A stretch of DNA of 64,000 nucleotides from Streptomyces koelreuteriae (GTDB taxonomy: Bacteria > Actinomycetota > Actinomycetes > Streptomycetales > Streptomycetaceae). Of this stretch, positions 30,934 to 39,289 are shown in pieces (positions within the stretch are counted from its first letter, which is position 1; every line of letters begins with the position of its first letter). Position numbers and translations under genes: made by a program. The stretch spans positions 1-64,000 of the forward strand of contig NZ_CP075896.1 in assembly GCF_018604545.1 (NCBI RefSeq), in the 5' to 3' direction. The notes below the pieces were generated by a model. It searched no databases. It had not been told where the DNA came from and saw only the letters and a program-made list of their open reading frames with translations.

Positions 30934-31737
30934 ATGATCTCTTCAGGCTTCCCTGGCCCTCGGGCCGCACCGGTGCGTCAGCTGCTCGACTTCGCCTGGA
31001 CGCAGACGCGGGCCTGCGCGTTCGCCATCGCCCTGCTGTGCGGTGTGGCCGTGTCCACGCTGCTGCCCGATCTCCCTGTGGCGCGCTACGACCTGCTGGT
31101 GGTCTACGGCGTGCTGCTCACGCTGGTGTTCTGGATGCGCGGCTGGGAGAACGGGCGGGACGTCGCCGTCATCGCGGTCTGCCATGTCATCGGGCTGGCC
31201 TTCGAGCTGGTGAAGGTGTCGCTGGGGTCCTGGAGCTATCCGGAGCCGGGTGTGCTGAAGTTCGCGGGTGTCCCGCTGTACGGCGGGTTTCTCTACGCGG
31301 CCGTCGGCAGCTACATCTGTCGCGCCTGGCATCTGTTCGACCTGGAGATCGTGGGCTACCGGCCGCGTGCGACGGCCGCGGTGGCGGCGGCCGTCTACGT
31401 CAATTTCTTCAGCCATCACTGGCTGCCCGACGTGCGGTGGGTGCTGGCCGGGCTGCTCGTGGCCGTCACGACGGGGACGTCGGTGCGCTTCACGGTGCGG
31501 GGCGTGCGCCGGCGGATGCCGCTGGCCGTGTCGTTCGTCCTGATCGGGTTCTTTCTGTGGGTGGCGGAGAATCTGGCCACCCTGGTCGGGGCGTGGCGCT
31601 ATCCGTATCAGGAGCACGGGTGGGAGCCCGTGGGGGTGGCGAAGTTCGGCGCGTGGGCGTTGCTGATCAGCGTGACGTTCGTCCTGGCGGCGGTCGGCCG
31701 GCGGGTGGATTCCGGGGCGGTCCGGTCGGTGCGGTGA
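30934..31737 (+). CDS. DUF817 integral membrane protein
   Basis: A 267-residue protein with about eight membrane helices. Characteristic segments are VKVSLGSWSYPEPGVLKFAG, VPLYGGFLYAAVGSYICRAW, VNFFSHHWLPDVRW and LVGAWRYPYQEHGW, which fit DUF817. Conserved Glu, His and Trp residues inside helices suggest a catalytic or transport role, but none is established. ATG at 30934 was chosen over the earlier frame opening because the upstream 20 residues are Arg/Gly-rich and unlike the family N-terminus. Confidence 0.85.
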   Translation: MISSGFPGPRAAPVRQLLDFAWTQTRACAFAIALLCGVAVSTLLPDLPVARYDLLVVYGVLLTLVFWMRGWENGRDVAVIAVCHVIGLAFELVKVSLGSWSYPEPGVLKFAGVPLYGGFLYAAVGSYICRAWHLFDLEIVGYRPRATAAVAAAVYVNFFSHHWLPDVRWVLAGLLVAVTTGTSVRFTVRGVRRRMPLAVSFVLIGFFLWVAENLATLVGAWRYPYQEHGWEPVGVAKFGAWALLISVTFVLAAVGRRVDSGAVRSVR

Positions 31738-31859
31738 GCGAGCGCGAGAGTGCCGGTCGTCGTCGGAGCCCTCGACTGAGTATCATCCTATGGACGTAAT
31801 TGAGATGATTTGCCATCGAGGGTTCTCACCGATCGTGACCACCCTCGCCGGAGTGATCA

Positions 31860-32690
31860 ATGTCCCGCACCGGCACCACGGACGACGGCGACGAGCTGCT
31901 GACCAGGCTCGGGGATCTGACGGCCCAGGCACGAGCGCAGGCCGAGATGCAGCGCTCCCGGGTCGAGCTGGCCCTCGCGCTGCAGAGCGACATGCTCCCG
32001 CGGGATCTGCCCGTCGCCCGGCGGCTGCATCTGGCCGTGCGGTACGCGCCCGCGACCCAGGGCCTCAATGTGGGCGGCGACTGGTACGACGCCTTCACGC
32101 TGAGCGACGGCCGGATCGGTCTGTCCATCGGTGACGTCCAGGGCCACAACATAGAGGCGGCCGCTTTCATGGGGCAGGTGCGGGCCGGGCTGCGGGCCCT
32201 GGCCTCCGTCACCAGCGAGCCGGGCGAGGTCCTGGCCCGGACCAACGATCTGCTGCTGTCCCTCGGCTCGGACCTGTTCGCCACCTGCACCTTCATGCGG
32301 CTCGATCCGTGCGCCGGGGTGCTGGAGAGCGCGCGGGCGGGACATCTGCCCTGTATCTGGGCCACGGCCGACGGGAAGTCCGGCCTCACCGCGGACGAGG
32401 GCGGTCCGCCTCTCGGCGTCCAGAGGGGGACGCGGTATCCGGTGACCCGGTACGAGCTCACCACGGGCGGGGTGTTCGTCCTGCTCACGGACGGTGTCGT
32501 GGAGGGGCCGTCGATGCCGCTCGAGGAGGGGCTGGACACGGTGACACGGCTCACCGGCATCGCGGCGGTGGCGGGCATGGACGTGGACGCGCTCGCGGCG
32601 GCCGTGATCAAGGGTGCGGAGCGGGTGGGGCACGACGACGACGCCGCCGTCCTGGTGGTCGGCCTCGACGGGCCGGACGCTCAGCCATAG
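31860..32690 (+). CDS. PP2C/SpoIIE-family serine phosphatase
   Basis: A 276-residue stand-alone phosphatase. A short coiled coil (ARAQAEMQRSRVELALALQSDML) leads into the SpoIIE domain: YAPATQGLNVGGDWYDAF, LSIGDVQGHNIEAAAFMGQ, SARAGHLPCIW, LLTDGVVEG and HDDDAAVLVVG, which supply the metal-binding Asp residues. It has no sensor domain of its own. The next gene encodes a MASE1 membrane sensor 50 bp downstream in the same direction, so the pair may work as a split sensor-phosphatase. A second phosphatase of this class is at 22.2-24.0 kb. Confidence 0.9.
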   Translation: MSRTGTTDDGDELLTRLGDLTAQARAQAEMQRSRVELALALQSDMLPRDLPVARRLHLAVRYAPATQGLNVGGDWYDAFTLSDGRIGLSIGDVQGHNIEAAAFMGQVRAGLRALASVTSEPGEVLARTNDLLLSLGSDLFATCTFMRLDPCAGVLESARAGHLPCIWATADGKSGLTADEGGPPLGVQRGTRYPVTRYELTTGGVFVLLTDGVVEGPSMPLEEGLDTVTRLTGIAAVAGMDVDALAAAVIKGAERVGHDDDAAVLVVGLDGPDAQP

Positions 32691-32740
32691 GGCCGCAGGG
32701 CCCCGCTCCCACCTCGCCGACGCGGCGACCTCGGTGTCTG

Positions 32741-33751
32741 ATGGGCGCTGTGGTGGGTAGCCAGGATCTGCGCAAGCCGGTCGTCCTCGCTCTGCAGACG
32801 CTGGCCGTCGCCGCCTGCTATTACGTGTCGGGCAAGCTGGGCCTGCTGCGGGAGCTGGTCGTCGAGGGCGCCGTGGTCACCCCCATCTGGCCTCCCACCG
32901 GCGTCTCGGTCGCCTTCCTGCTGCTCCTGGGGCTGCGCTGCTGGCCGGGGATCGCCCTGGGCGCCTTTCTCATCATCGTGTCCATCACCTCCCTCACGCC
33001 GTCCTCGCTCGGCGTTCTCGTGGGCAACACGGCGGCGCCCGTCGTCGGGTACCTGCTGCTGCGCCGGGCCGGGTTCCGGACCGATCTCGCGCGGCTGCGG
33101 GACGGTCTCGCCCTGGTGTTCCTCGGCGCGTTCACGGCCATGCTGATCAGCTCGACCGTGGGCGCCGGCCTTCTGATCGTCACGGGCAAGCTCGACTGGC
33201 CGAGCTTCTGGGCCGTGTGGCTGGCCTGGTGGGTGGGCGACGCCATGGGCGTGCTGATCATCACCCCGGTGCTGCTCCTGCTGGCCCGCTTCCGCCCGCC
33301 CCTGCCGCTGACCCGCTGGAAGGAGGCCACGGGCCTGGCGCTGATCGCCTGCTGCGTCGTACCGCTCGCCGCGCACAGCTGGCTCAGCCTGCTGTTCCTC
33401 GTCTATCCCCTGCTGATCTGGGCGGCCCTGCGTTTCCAGCTCGCGGGCAGCATGCTGTGCGCGCTCTTCGCCTCGATCATGGTCACGGTGTCGGCGACCG
33501 AGGGGATCGGGCCGTTCGACGGGCTCAGCCGCGTGGAGGTGATGCTCAAGCTGCAGGCCTTCAACGGGGCGATGGCCCTGACCGCGCTCATCCTGTCGGC
33601 CGTGATCACCGAGCAGATCAACACCCGGCGTTCGGTGGAGCGCGCGTGCCAGGAACTCGTCGAGGTCCTGGAGCACCTCACCGCGGGCGAGTCGGCGGAC
33701 GGCCGGGCCCCGCTGGAGGAGGGCGGGCTCGGGCGGAGGCAGGACGAGTGA
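32741..33751 (+). CDS. MASE1-domain membrane protein
   Basis: A 336-residue protein. Eight to nine hydrophobic helices cover residues about 10-300 and include the MASE1 hallmarks VVTPIWPPTGVSVAFLLLLGLR, ALGAFLI and the helix pair WLAWWVGDAMGVLIITPVLLLL. The C-terminus (ITEQINTRRSVERACQELVEVLEHL) is a short coiled coil rather than the GGDEF, kinase or phosphatase normally attached to MASE1. It follows the SpoIIE phosphatase gene closely, which may supply the missing output. The ligand is unknown. Confidence 0.87.
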   Translation: MGAVVGSQDLRKPVVLALQTLAVAACYYVSGKLGLLRELVVEGAVVTPIWPPTGVSVAFLLLLGLRCWPGIALGAFLIIVSITSLTPSSLGVLVGNTAAPVVGYLLLRRAGFRTDLARLRDGLALVFLGAFTAMLISSTVGAGLLIVTGKLDWPSFWAVWLAWWVGDAMGVLIITPVLLLLARFRPPLPLTRWKEATGLALIACCVVPLAAHSWLSLLFLVYPLLIWAALRFQLAGSMLCALFASIMVTVSATEGIGPFDGLSRVEVMLKLQAFNGAMALTALILSAVITEQINTRRSVERACQELVEVLEHLTAGESADGRAPLEEGGLGRRQDE

Positions 33752-33793
33752 CGGCCCCGGGCCGGCCCGTCACCGGGTCGTAGGGTGGGCGTC

Positions 33794-34291
33794 ATGACCG
33801 AGGTGGAGGTGCTGCAACTACTGGTGTCGCCCGCGCACCGGCTGGCCGGACGGCCGTCGGACGGGCCCTCCCCCGGCCCGTCGGACGAGCGCGTCTCCCG
33901 GGCGGAGGTGCGCCGCGGTCTGGGACTGGTCGGCGACCGCTACTACGCCCGGCCCGCCCACCGGAACGCGTCGGTGACCATCATGGCCGCGGAGAGCCTC
34001 CCGGAGGACGCCGATCTTCGGCACACGCGCCGGAACATCCTGCTCGGCGGCGTCGACATCGACTCGTGCGTCGGTACGACGATCTCCCTGGACTGCGGCG
34101 GCGGGCCGGTGGAGTTCGCCGTGCACCGCCCGGCCCGGCCCTGCGCCTGGATGGACGTGACGATCGGTCCCGGCAGCCAGCGTGCCCTGCGCGGGCGGGG
34201 CGGTGTGCGGTGCACGCCGCTGAGCGACGGGGTCCTCACGCTGGGCCCGGCCAGGTTCCGTGTCGTGACCGGGGCCGACGCCGCGTCGTGA
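33794..34291 (+). CDS. MOSC-domain protein
   Basis: A 165-residue protein. It has the MOSC pattern LVSPAHRLAGRP, GLVGDRYYARPAHRNASVTIMAAESL, TRRNILLGGVDI, and the late PARPCAWMD with the conserved cysteine that in family members holds sulfur or contacts the molybdenum cofactor. MOSC proteins act as sulfur carriers or handle reduction of N-hydroxylated compounds. ATG 33794 follows GGGTGGGCGTC. It ends 21 bp before the convergent YceI gene. Confidence 0.87.
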   Translation: MTEVEVLQLLVSPAHRLAGRPSDGPSPGPSDERVSRAEVRRGLGLVGDRYYARPAHRNASVTIMAAESLPEDADLRHTRRNILLGGVDIDSCVGTTISLDCGGGPVEFAVHRPARPCAWMDVTIGPGSQRALRGRGGVRCTPLSDGVLTLGPARFRVVTGADAAS

Positions 34292-34312
34292 GCCGTGGGG
34301 CCGCCCGGAGTG

Positions 34313-34975
34313 TCAGCCGGCCGACGGGGCCATGCGGATGGCGGCGATGTCCAGCTGCAGACGCACCTTCTCGCTCACCATCGCGCCGCCCTCGGCCAGC
34401 CTGCTGTTGTAGGTGAGCCCCCAGTCGGAGCGGTTGATGGTGGTGGTGCCGTCGAATCCGGCCCTTTCGTATCCGAAGGGGTCGGTGACGTGTCCGATGT
34501 AGGTCAAATCCAGGACGACGGGTCGTGAGACGCCTTTGATGGTGAGCTCGCCCGACATGCGGAAGAGGTCCGAGCCGGTCTGTTCCACGCCGGTGCTGGT
34601 GAAGCGCATACGCGGATAGGTCGCGGCGTCCAGGAAGTCACGGCCGACCAAGTGGGCGTCGCGTTGTTCCACCCCGGTGTCGACACTGGAGGTGAACAGG
34701 GTGATGTCGGCGCGCGACCGGGCGGGGTCGCGCGCGTCGAAGTAGAGCCGGCTTTCGTACTCCAGGAAACAGCCGCGCACGGTGGTCACCATGGCATGCC
34801 GGACGGAGAAGCCGATCCTGCTGTGCGCGGGGTCGACGACCCATTCACCGGTGAGGTTCGTCAGCTGGGGGTCCGGCAGCACGGCAGTGGGGGATGCCGG
34901 TGCGCCGGCCGGGCGCTGTGGGGGGACGGGCGGCGCCTGCCGGCGGGACGACACGACGCGGTTGAACAGGTTCAT
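34313..34975 (-). CDS. YceI-family lipocalin-like protein
   Basis: A 220-residue protein. After about 38 Pro-rich residues comes the YceI barrel: GEWVVDPAHSRIGFSVRHAM, FLEYESRLYFDARDPARS, FTSSVDTGVEQRDAHLVGRDFLDAATYP (cited in part), LTIKGVSRPVVLDLTYIG, and the closing VSEKVRLQLDIAA. YceI proteins bind long isoprenoid or amide lipids in a beta-barrel. There is no signal peptide, so it is probably cytoplasmic, as usual in Streptomyces. Confidence 0.92.
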   Translation of the reverse strand: MNLFNRVVSSRRQAPPVPPQRPAGAPASPTAVLPDPQLTNLTGEWVVDPAHSRIGFSVRHAMVTTVRGCFLEYESRLYFDARDPARSRADITLFTSSVDTGVEQRDAHLVGRDFLDAATYPRMRFTSTGVEQTGSDLFRMSGELTIKGVSRPVVLDLTYIGHVTDPFGYERAGFDGTTTINRSDWGLTYNSRLAEGGAMVSEKVRLQLDIAAIRMAPSAG

Positions 34976-35163
34976 GATTCATCTAGGTACTTGAGTTTGG
35001 TTATTGCCGCAAGTCCCCTTCCCTTTTGCGGCTGTTGAGAACGAGCGCCTGCCCCTTTTTGCCGCCGCTTTGCACAAAACCCACACATGCCTGTCGCGGC
35101 GCTTTGACGAAATAACCACCCGAAACTCCATGGATTTTCATTTCGGGCATGTCGGTATTCGGC

Positions 35164-35973
35164 TTACGTCATCTCGATCGCGAGGTCGTTGTCGACGGTG
35201 TAGTACGGACGCGCGACCGTTCCGCCCGCGGTGATCGCCGGATAGACGTACACGTGCTTGCGGTCCGCCACGTCGTCGAGGAGCCGGCCGATCCTGACCT
35301 GCCGCGCTTCGGCGGTGGGCCGGACGAAGGCGTCCCAGAACCGTCCCGCTCCCCCGCCGTCGACCGCCAGGTCCTGTCGGTCGGCGGTGAAGGAGAAGCC
35401 CTTGCCGTCCTCGTCGATCCGGGGGCTCAGGCTGCGTACGGTGTCGCTGCCGCGCAGGCGCAGCCGCACGGTGGCGTCCTCGTGGAGCCGGGCGCCGTGC
35501 AGACGGGCCTGGACCGTGACGGCCCGGTCGGTGACGTCGATGGCGCGGGCCTCGGCGTGGGCGGTGCGCAGCCAGGTCCGCAGAGCGAGGAAGCCGTCCT
35601 TCGTGACGTACGGGATTCTCACGGCGACGGGCGAGGGCCGGTCGCGGAGGTGTCCGTCGACGAGGACGCGCAGGTCCCGCAGGCCGGGGCGGAGCCGCTG
35701 CCGTTCGGCTCCCGGTTCCGGCAGCAGATAGAGGTCCCAGCGGCCTTCGTCGAGGCTCTGGTGCGGTTCCAGCACGGTGTGCCATCTGCCGTCGGCCGGG
35801 TCGGGGTGCAATTCGAGGTGGTGGCGGGTCGTCTCGGGCCGGCCCTTCTTGGGGCGCAGCACCAGGAGCAGCCGGGGGCCGGGAGCCGAGGTCGAGGGGA
35901 GGCGGAAGGTGATCCGGCCGTCGGTGTCGATGGCGCAGTCGGTGCGCACGGGGGTGTCCTGGTGCTTGCTCAT
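35164..35973 (-). CDS. Beta-rich partner protein of a glycosyltransferase
   Basis: A 269-residue soluble protein whose ATG (35973) overlaps the stop of the upstream glycosyltransferase as ATGA. Repeating beta-sandwich-like segments are visible (GRITFRLPS, PRLLLVLRPKKGRPETTRHH, GRWDLYLLPEPG, RIPYVTKDGFLALRTWLR, and AVTVQARLHGARLHEDATVRL), but no catalytic motif. The pattern resembles the accessory beta domains found next to TagF/CDP-glycerol-type or GT4 enzymes in actinobacterial wall-polymer clusters. It probably helps modify an envelope polysaccharide together with the overlapping enzyme. Family name not recognised. Confidence 0.7.
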   Translation of the reverse strand: MSKHQDTPVRTDCAIDTDGRITFRLPSTSAPGPRLLLVLRPKKGRPETTRHHLELHPDPADGRWHTVLEPHQSLDEGRWDLYLLPEPGAERQRLRPGLRDLRVLVDGHLRDRPSPVAVRIPYVTKDGFLALRTWLRTAHAEARAIDVTDRAVTVQARLHGARLHEDATVRLRLRGSDTVRSLSPRIDEDGKGFSFTADRQDLAVDGGGAGRFWDAFVRPTAEARQVRIGRLLDDVADRKHVYVYPAITAGGTVARPYYTVDNDLAIEMT

Positions 35974-37235
35974 CGTTGTCCCTTCCGTATCGCGCGCAGG
36001 GCGCCGGTGGCCGCGGTGTGGGCGAGGTCGCGGGCGGCGTGGCCCCGTCCGGCCAGCGGACTGTCCGTACGGCGCTGTCGCCCGGGGGCCCGTCGGCCTG
36101 TGCTCTTGGCCGTCATGGCCTCGTCGATGATGCGTTCGACCTGTGCGACGACCGGGCTCGGGGCGAAGCGGTGGGCGTTCTCCAGGGCGGTGCGGCCCAT
36201 TTGGCGGCGTCGTTCGTCGTCGCCGACGAGTTCGAGCAGGGCCGAGGCGAGGGCGGCGCGGTCTCCGACCGGCACCAGCCGGCCGTCGACTCCGTCCTTG
36301 ATGATCTCGCCGGGGCCGTAGGGGCAGTCGGTGCTGACGACGGGCAGTCCGCAGCGCATCGCCTCGACGATGGTCATGCCGAACGGCTCGAAGTCGGACG
36401 TGGCCGCGGCGATCGAGGCTTTGGCCCATTCGGCCTCCATGGGGGTGGCGGCCCCCATCAGGAACACGTTGTTCCACAGGCCGAGGCGCTCGATGAGCTG
36501 CCGCAGGGCGGGCTGCTCCTCGCCCTTGCCGTAGATGCGCAGCTGCCAGTCCGGGTGCGCGGCGGCGACCTGGGCGAAGGCCTCGATGAGGAGGTCGTAG
36601 CGCTTCACGCGCACGAGCCGGCCGGCGGCGATCACGATCTTGGCGGTGCCGTCGGCGGGAGGCAGCGCGGGGTCGGGGACGCTGTTCGGGAGGGCCTCCA
36701 CGGGGACGCCGGGCAGCCACATCTTGCGCCGGTAGGCGGCGGCGTCCGCTTCCGTGACGGTGGTGATCACGTCGAGGCGGCGGTAGGCGCGGCGCAGCGC
36801 GGTGCGCAGCCTCGGCGAGTGGTTGTCCAGGGTGAGGTGCTCCTGGCCGACGCGCAGGACGTGCTGCGGGGCCTGGCGGGCGATGTGCACGTTGAGGCCC
36901 GGGCGGGTGCCGATGACGACATCGGCGTCGAGCGACTCGAGGTGCTCGCCGATCCGCTGGTCGGTCAGCTCGCTGTACTGGTGATGGCGGTACTCGGCGG
37001 GCGGGTACACCCGCGCCGGTCTCCGGTGCAGCGGATCGTCCGCTTCCTTGCGCAGGTCCACCAGCGGCCGCAGCCGCACCCGGGGGTGCGGGGTGAGGTT
37101 GGGGTGCTCCCGGTGGCGTAAGGCGGAGACGATCTCCACGTCGTGCCGTTCGGCGAGCGCCCCGGCCAGGTTGAACGTGGTGGTGATCGTGCCTCCGATT
37201 CCGTAGGCGTTGTGGATCAGGAAAGAGATCTTCAT
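35970..37235 (-). CDS. Glycosyltransferase, GT4 family
   Basis: A 421-residue retaining glycosyltransferase with a GT-B fold. The N-terminal domain begins ISFLIHNAYGIGGTITTTFNLA. The C-terminal domain carries KIVIAAGRLVRVKRYDLLIEAF, LRIYGKGEEQPAL, and the nucleotide-sugar site SDFEPFGMTIVEAMRCGLPVV, with E-x7-E Glu residues. It probably transfers a sugar to a cell-wall or surface polymer. There is no membrane segment. It is followed by an overlapping accessory gene and diverges from a VanW gene, which fits an envelope-related locus. The acceptor is unknown. Confidence 0.92.
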   Translation of the reverse strand: MKISFLIHNAYGIGGTITTTFNLAGALAERHDVEIVSALRHREHPNLTPHPRVRLRPLVDLRKEADDPLHRRPARVYPPAEYRHHQYSELTDQRIGEHLESLDADVVIGTRPGLNVHIARQAPQHVLRVGQEHLTLDNHSPRLRTALRRAYRRLDVITTVTEADAAAYRRKMWLPGVPVEALPNSVPDPALPPADGTAKIVIAAGRLVRVKRYDLLIEAFAQVAAAHPDWQLRIYGKGEEQPALRQLIERLGLWNNVFLMGAATPMEAEWAKASIAAATSDFEPFGMTIVEAMRCGLPVVSTDCPYGPGEIIKDGVDGRLVPVGDRAALASALLELVGDDERRRQMGRTALENAHRFAPSPVVAQVERIIDEAMTAKSTGRRAPGRQRRTDSPLAGRGHAARDLAHTAATGALRAIRKGQR

Positions 37236-37453
37236 GGTGGCCTAGACCGCGTCCACGACCGGTTCGTTGTTCGTCGTTACCACTCTGTGGCCGTGGAGCG
37301 CAGGGCGGGCTTTCCCGCCGGTTCCGACGTGATCTCGGACATAAGTGGTCTGGGCCATACCGGTTTGCCGCCCGGTTGTGGATAGCTTGTTGTGTTTGCC
37401 CGCAGCAATGTCGCGTCATCGGGTGCACCCTCGTATCGATCTTCAGGAGACCC

Positions 37454-39172
37454 ATGCGCCCCCGCATATCCTCCGTTCCGCGCATCACGTCCCTGCCGCC
37501 CTTCGCCCTGGCCGGAGGCGCGCTGGCCGTGGGGGTGGGCGGTATGTATCTCACCGGGCTGATGCTCACGGGCGGGGAGATCGACACCGGCACGACGGTG
37601 CGCGGGGTGGAGATCGGAGGGCTGAGCCGTGCCGAGGCGGTGCGCAAGCTGGAGCGGCGGCTGGGCGCGGACGGTTCGCGGGAGCTGCCCGTGCGGGTCG
37701 GGGAACGCACGGGCTCGGTCGATCCGCGGGGCGCCGGGCTATCCTTCGACGTCCGGGAGACCGTCGAGAAGGCGGCACGCACCGGTGCCGATCCGGTCAG
37801 CGTGTTCGGCGGCCTCTTCCGCTCGGGCGGCGTGATCGAGCCGGTCGTACGTCTCGACGAGGTCAAGGCCCGGGCGGCCCTCGGGCGGCTGGCGAAGGGG
37901 CTCGACCAGAAGGTCCGTGACGGTGCCGTCTCCTTCGACGGCGGGCGGGTCCAGGAGGTCGCGCCGCGCACGGGGTACGCGCTGGACGTGAACGCCGCGG
38001 TCGCTCCCCTGCGCACCTCCTTCCTGCGCGGGGACACGGGCGCGGTCACGTCGCTGCCCGCCCGTGAGACCCGGCCGAAGGTCACGGCCGACGAGGTGCG
38101 GCGGGCGGTGCGTACGTTCGCGGAGCCGGCCGTGTCGGCGCCCGTCACGCTCACCGCGGCCGGCCGGCGGTTCACGGTCGGCCAGGACGTGCTCGGCGAG
38201 CATCTGTCGCTGCGGCCGGACGGCGACGGCACGCTGAGACCGGAGCTCGACGCCAAGGGGCTGCGCACCGACCCCGCCGTGGCCGGCCCGCTGGACGAGG
38301 TCACCACCACCGCCGAGAACGCCAGGCTGGGGGCGGCCGGCGACGAGGTCGTGGTCGAAGAGGACGCCAGGGTCGGCCGGGAGGTGACCGACAAGGCGCT
38401 GGGCAAGGCGGTGCTGCCGCTGCTCACGCGATCGGGCGCCGACCGCGACGGCGAGGTGGCCGTACGCGAGACCCAGCCGGAGGTGACCCGGGAGAACGCC
38501 CCGGAGCTGGGGCTGACGGAGAAGATGTCCTCCTTCACCGTCCACTTCGAACCGGCCGAGTACCGCACGAAGAACATCGGCCGGGCGGTGGAACTCATCA
38601 ACGGCTCCGTCGTCAGGCCCGACGAGACGTGGAGCTTCAACCGGACCGTCGGCGAGCGCACCGAGGCGAACGGCTTCGTCGAGGGCATCATCATCCTCGA
38701 CGACAAGTTCACGAAGGCGTCCGGCGGCGGCGTCTCGGCCGTGGCGACGACGATGTACAACGCGCTGTTCTTCGCCGGGGTCAAGCCCGTGGAGCACGGC
38801 GCGCACTCCTTCTACATCGAGCGCTACCCGGAGGGCCGCGAGGCCACGGTCGCCTGGGGCAGCCTGGACCTGCGCTTCACCAACGACTCCGGCAAGGCGA
38901 TCTACATCCAGGCCGAGTCCACGGACACGTCCGTGACCGTCTCCTTCCTCGGCACCCGCCCGTACGACGAGATCAAGTCGGTCAAGGGGCCGCGCACCGA
39001 GGTGAAGAAGCCGTCGAAGAAGAAGAGCAAGGACAAGGAGTGCGTACCGCAGACGCCCCTCGAAGGGTTCGACGTCACCGTGGAACGCGTCTTCTACAAC
39101 GACGGCCGGGAAGTGAAGCGCGAGCCGTACCGCACGCACTACACCCCGCGTGACGAGATCGTGTGCGAGTGA
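37454..39172 (+). CDS. VanW-family protein with peptidoglycan-binding-like repeats
   Basis: A 572-residue protein. ATG 37454 follows CAGGAGACCC. A membrane anchor at about 15-40 (FALAGGALAVGVGGMYLTGLML) precedes two extracytoplasmic PG_binding_4 units (about 50-320) and the VanW domain (about 370-520): FTVHFEPAEYRTKNIGRAVE, PDETWSFNRTVGERTEANGF, KASGGGVSAVATTMYNALFFAG. In most VanW proteins that loop reads GGGVCQxSTTxYN; here the cysteine is replaced (GGGVSAVATT). A Lys-rich segment (KKPSKKKSKDK) lies near the C-terminus. Probably a wall-associated protein; function unproven. Confidence 0.9.
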   Translation: MRPRISSVPRITSLPPFALAGGALAVGVGGMYLTGLMLTGGEIDTGTTVRGVEIGGLSRAEAVRKLERRLGADGSRELPVRVGERTGSVDPRGAGLSFDVRETVEKAARTGADPVSVFGGLFRSGGVIEPVVRLDEVKARAALGRLAKGLDQKVRDGAVSFDGGRVQEVAPRTGYALDVNAAVAPLRTSFLRGDTGAVTSLPARETRPKVTADEVRRAVRTFAEPAVSAPVTLTAAGRRFTVGQDVLGEHLSLRPDGDGTLRPELDAKGLRTDPAVAGPLDEVTTTAENARLGAAGDEVVVEEDARVGREVTDKALGKAVLPLLTRSGADRDGEVAVRETQPEVTRENAPELGLTEKMSSFTVHFEPAEYRTKNIGRAVELINGSVVRPDETWSFNRTVGERTEANGFVEGIIILDDKFTKASGGGVSAVATTMYNALFFAGVKPVEHGAHSFYIERYPEGREATVAWGSLDLRFTNDSGKAIYIQAESTDTSVTVSFLGTRPYDEIKSVKGPRTEVKKPSKKKSKDKECVPQTPLEGFDVTVERVFYNDGREVKREPYRTHYTPRDEIVCE

Positions 39173-39265
39173 TCCACCCGCCGTTCCTCTCCGCTGGGAA
39201 CTCTCCTTTCCCGCCGGGGCGTTGACCCCTCCCCGAGGCGTCAGCAGAATGAGCGCGCAGTGTGC

Positions 39266-39279
39266 TGAGAGCGCTCTCA
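39266..39279. promoter_or_regulatory. LacI-type palindromic operator
   Basis: TGAGAGCGCTCTCA is a perfect 14-bp palindrome ending 10 bp before the ATG at 39290 and touching the ribosome-binding site AAGGGAG. It resembles the CebR/LacI-family box TGGGAGCGCTCCCA, so a sugar-responsive repressor probably controls the next gene. No LacI gene is present in this window. Confidence 0.75.
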
Positions 39280-39289
39280 AGGGAGATCC

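Noticed and set aside
35164..38784. A 1206-residue minus-strand frame
   Set aside because: It is mostly antisense to the VanW gene and joins non-coding frames to the real 269-residue protein. The start at 35973 fits the overlap with the glycosyltransferase.
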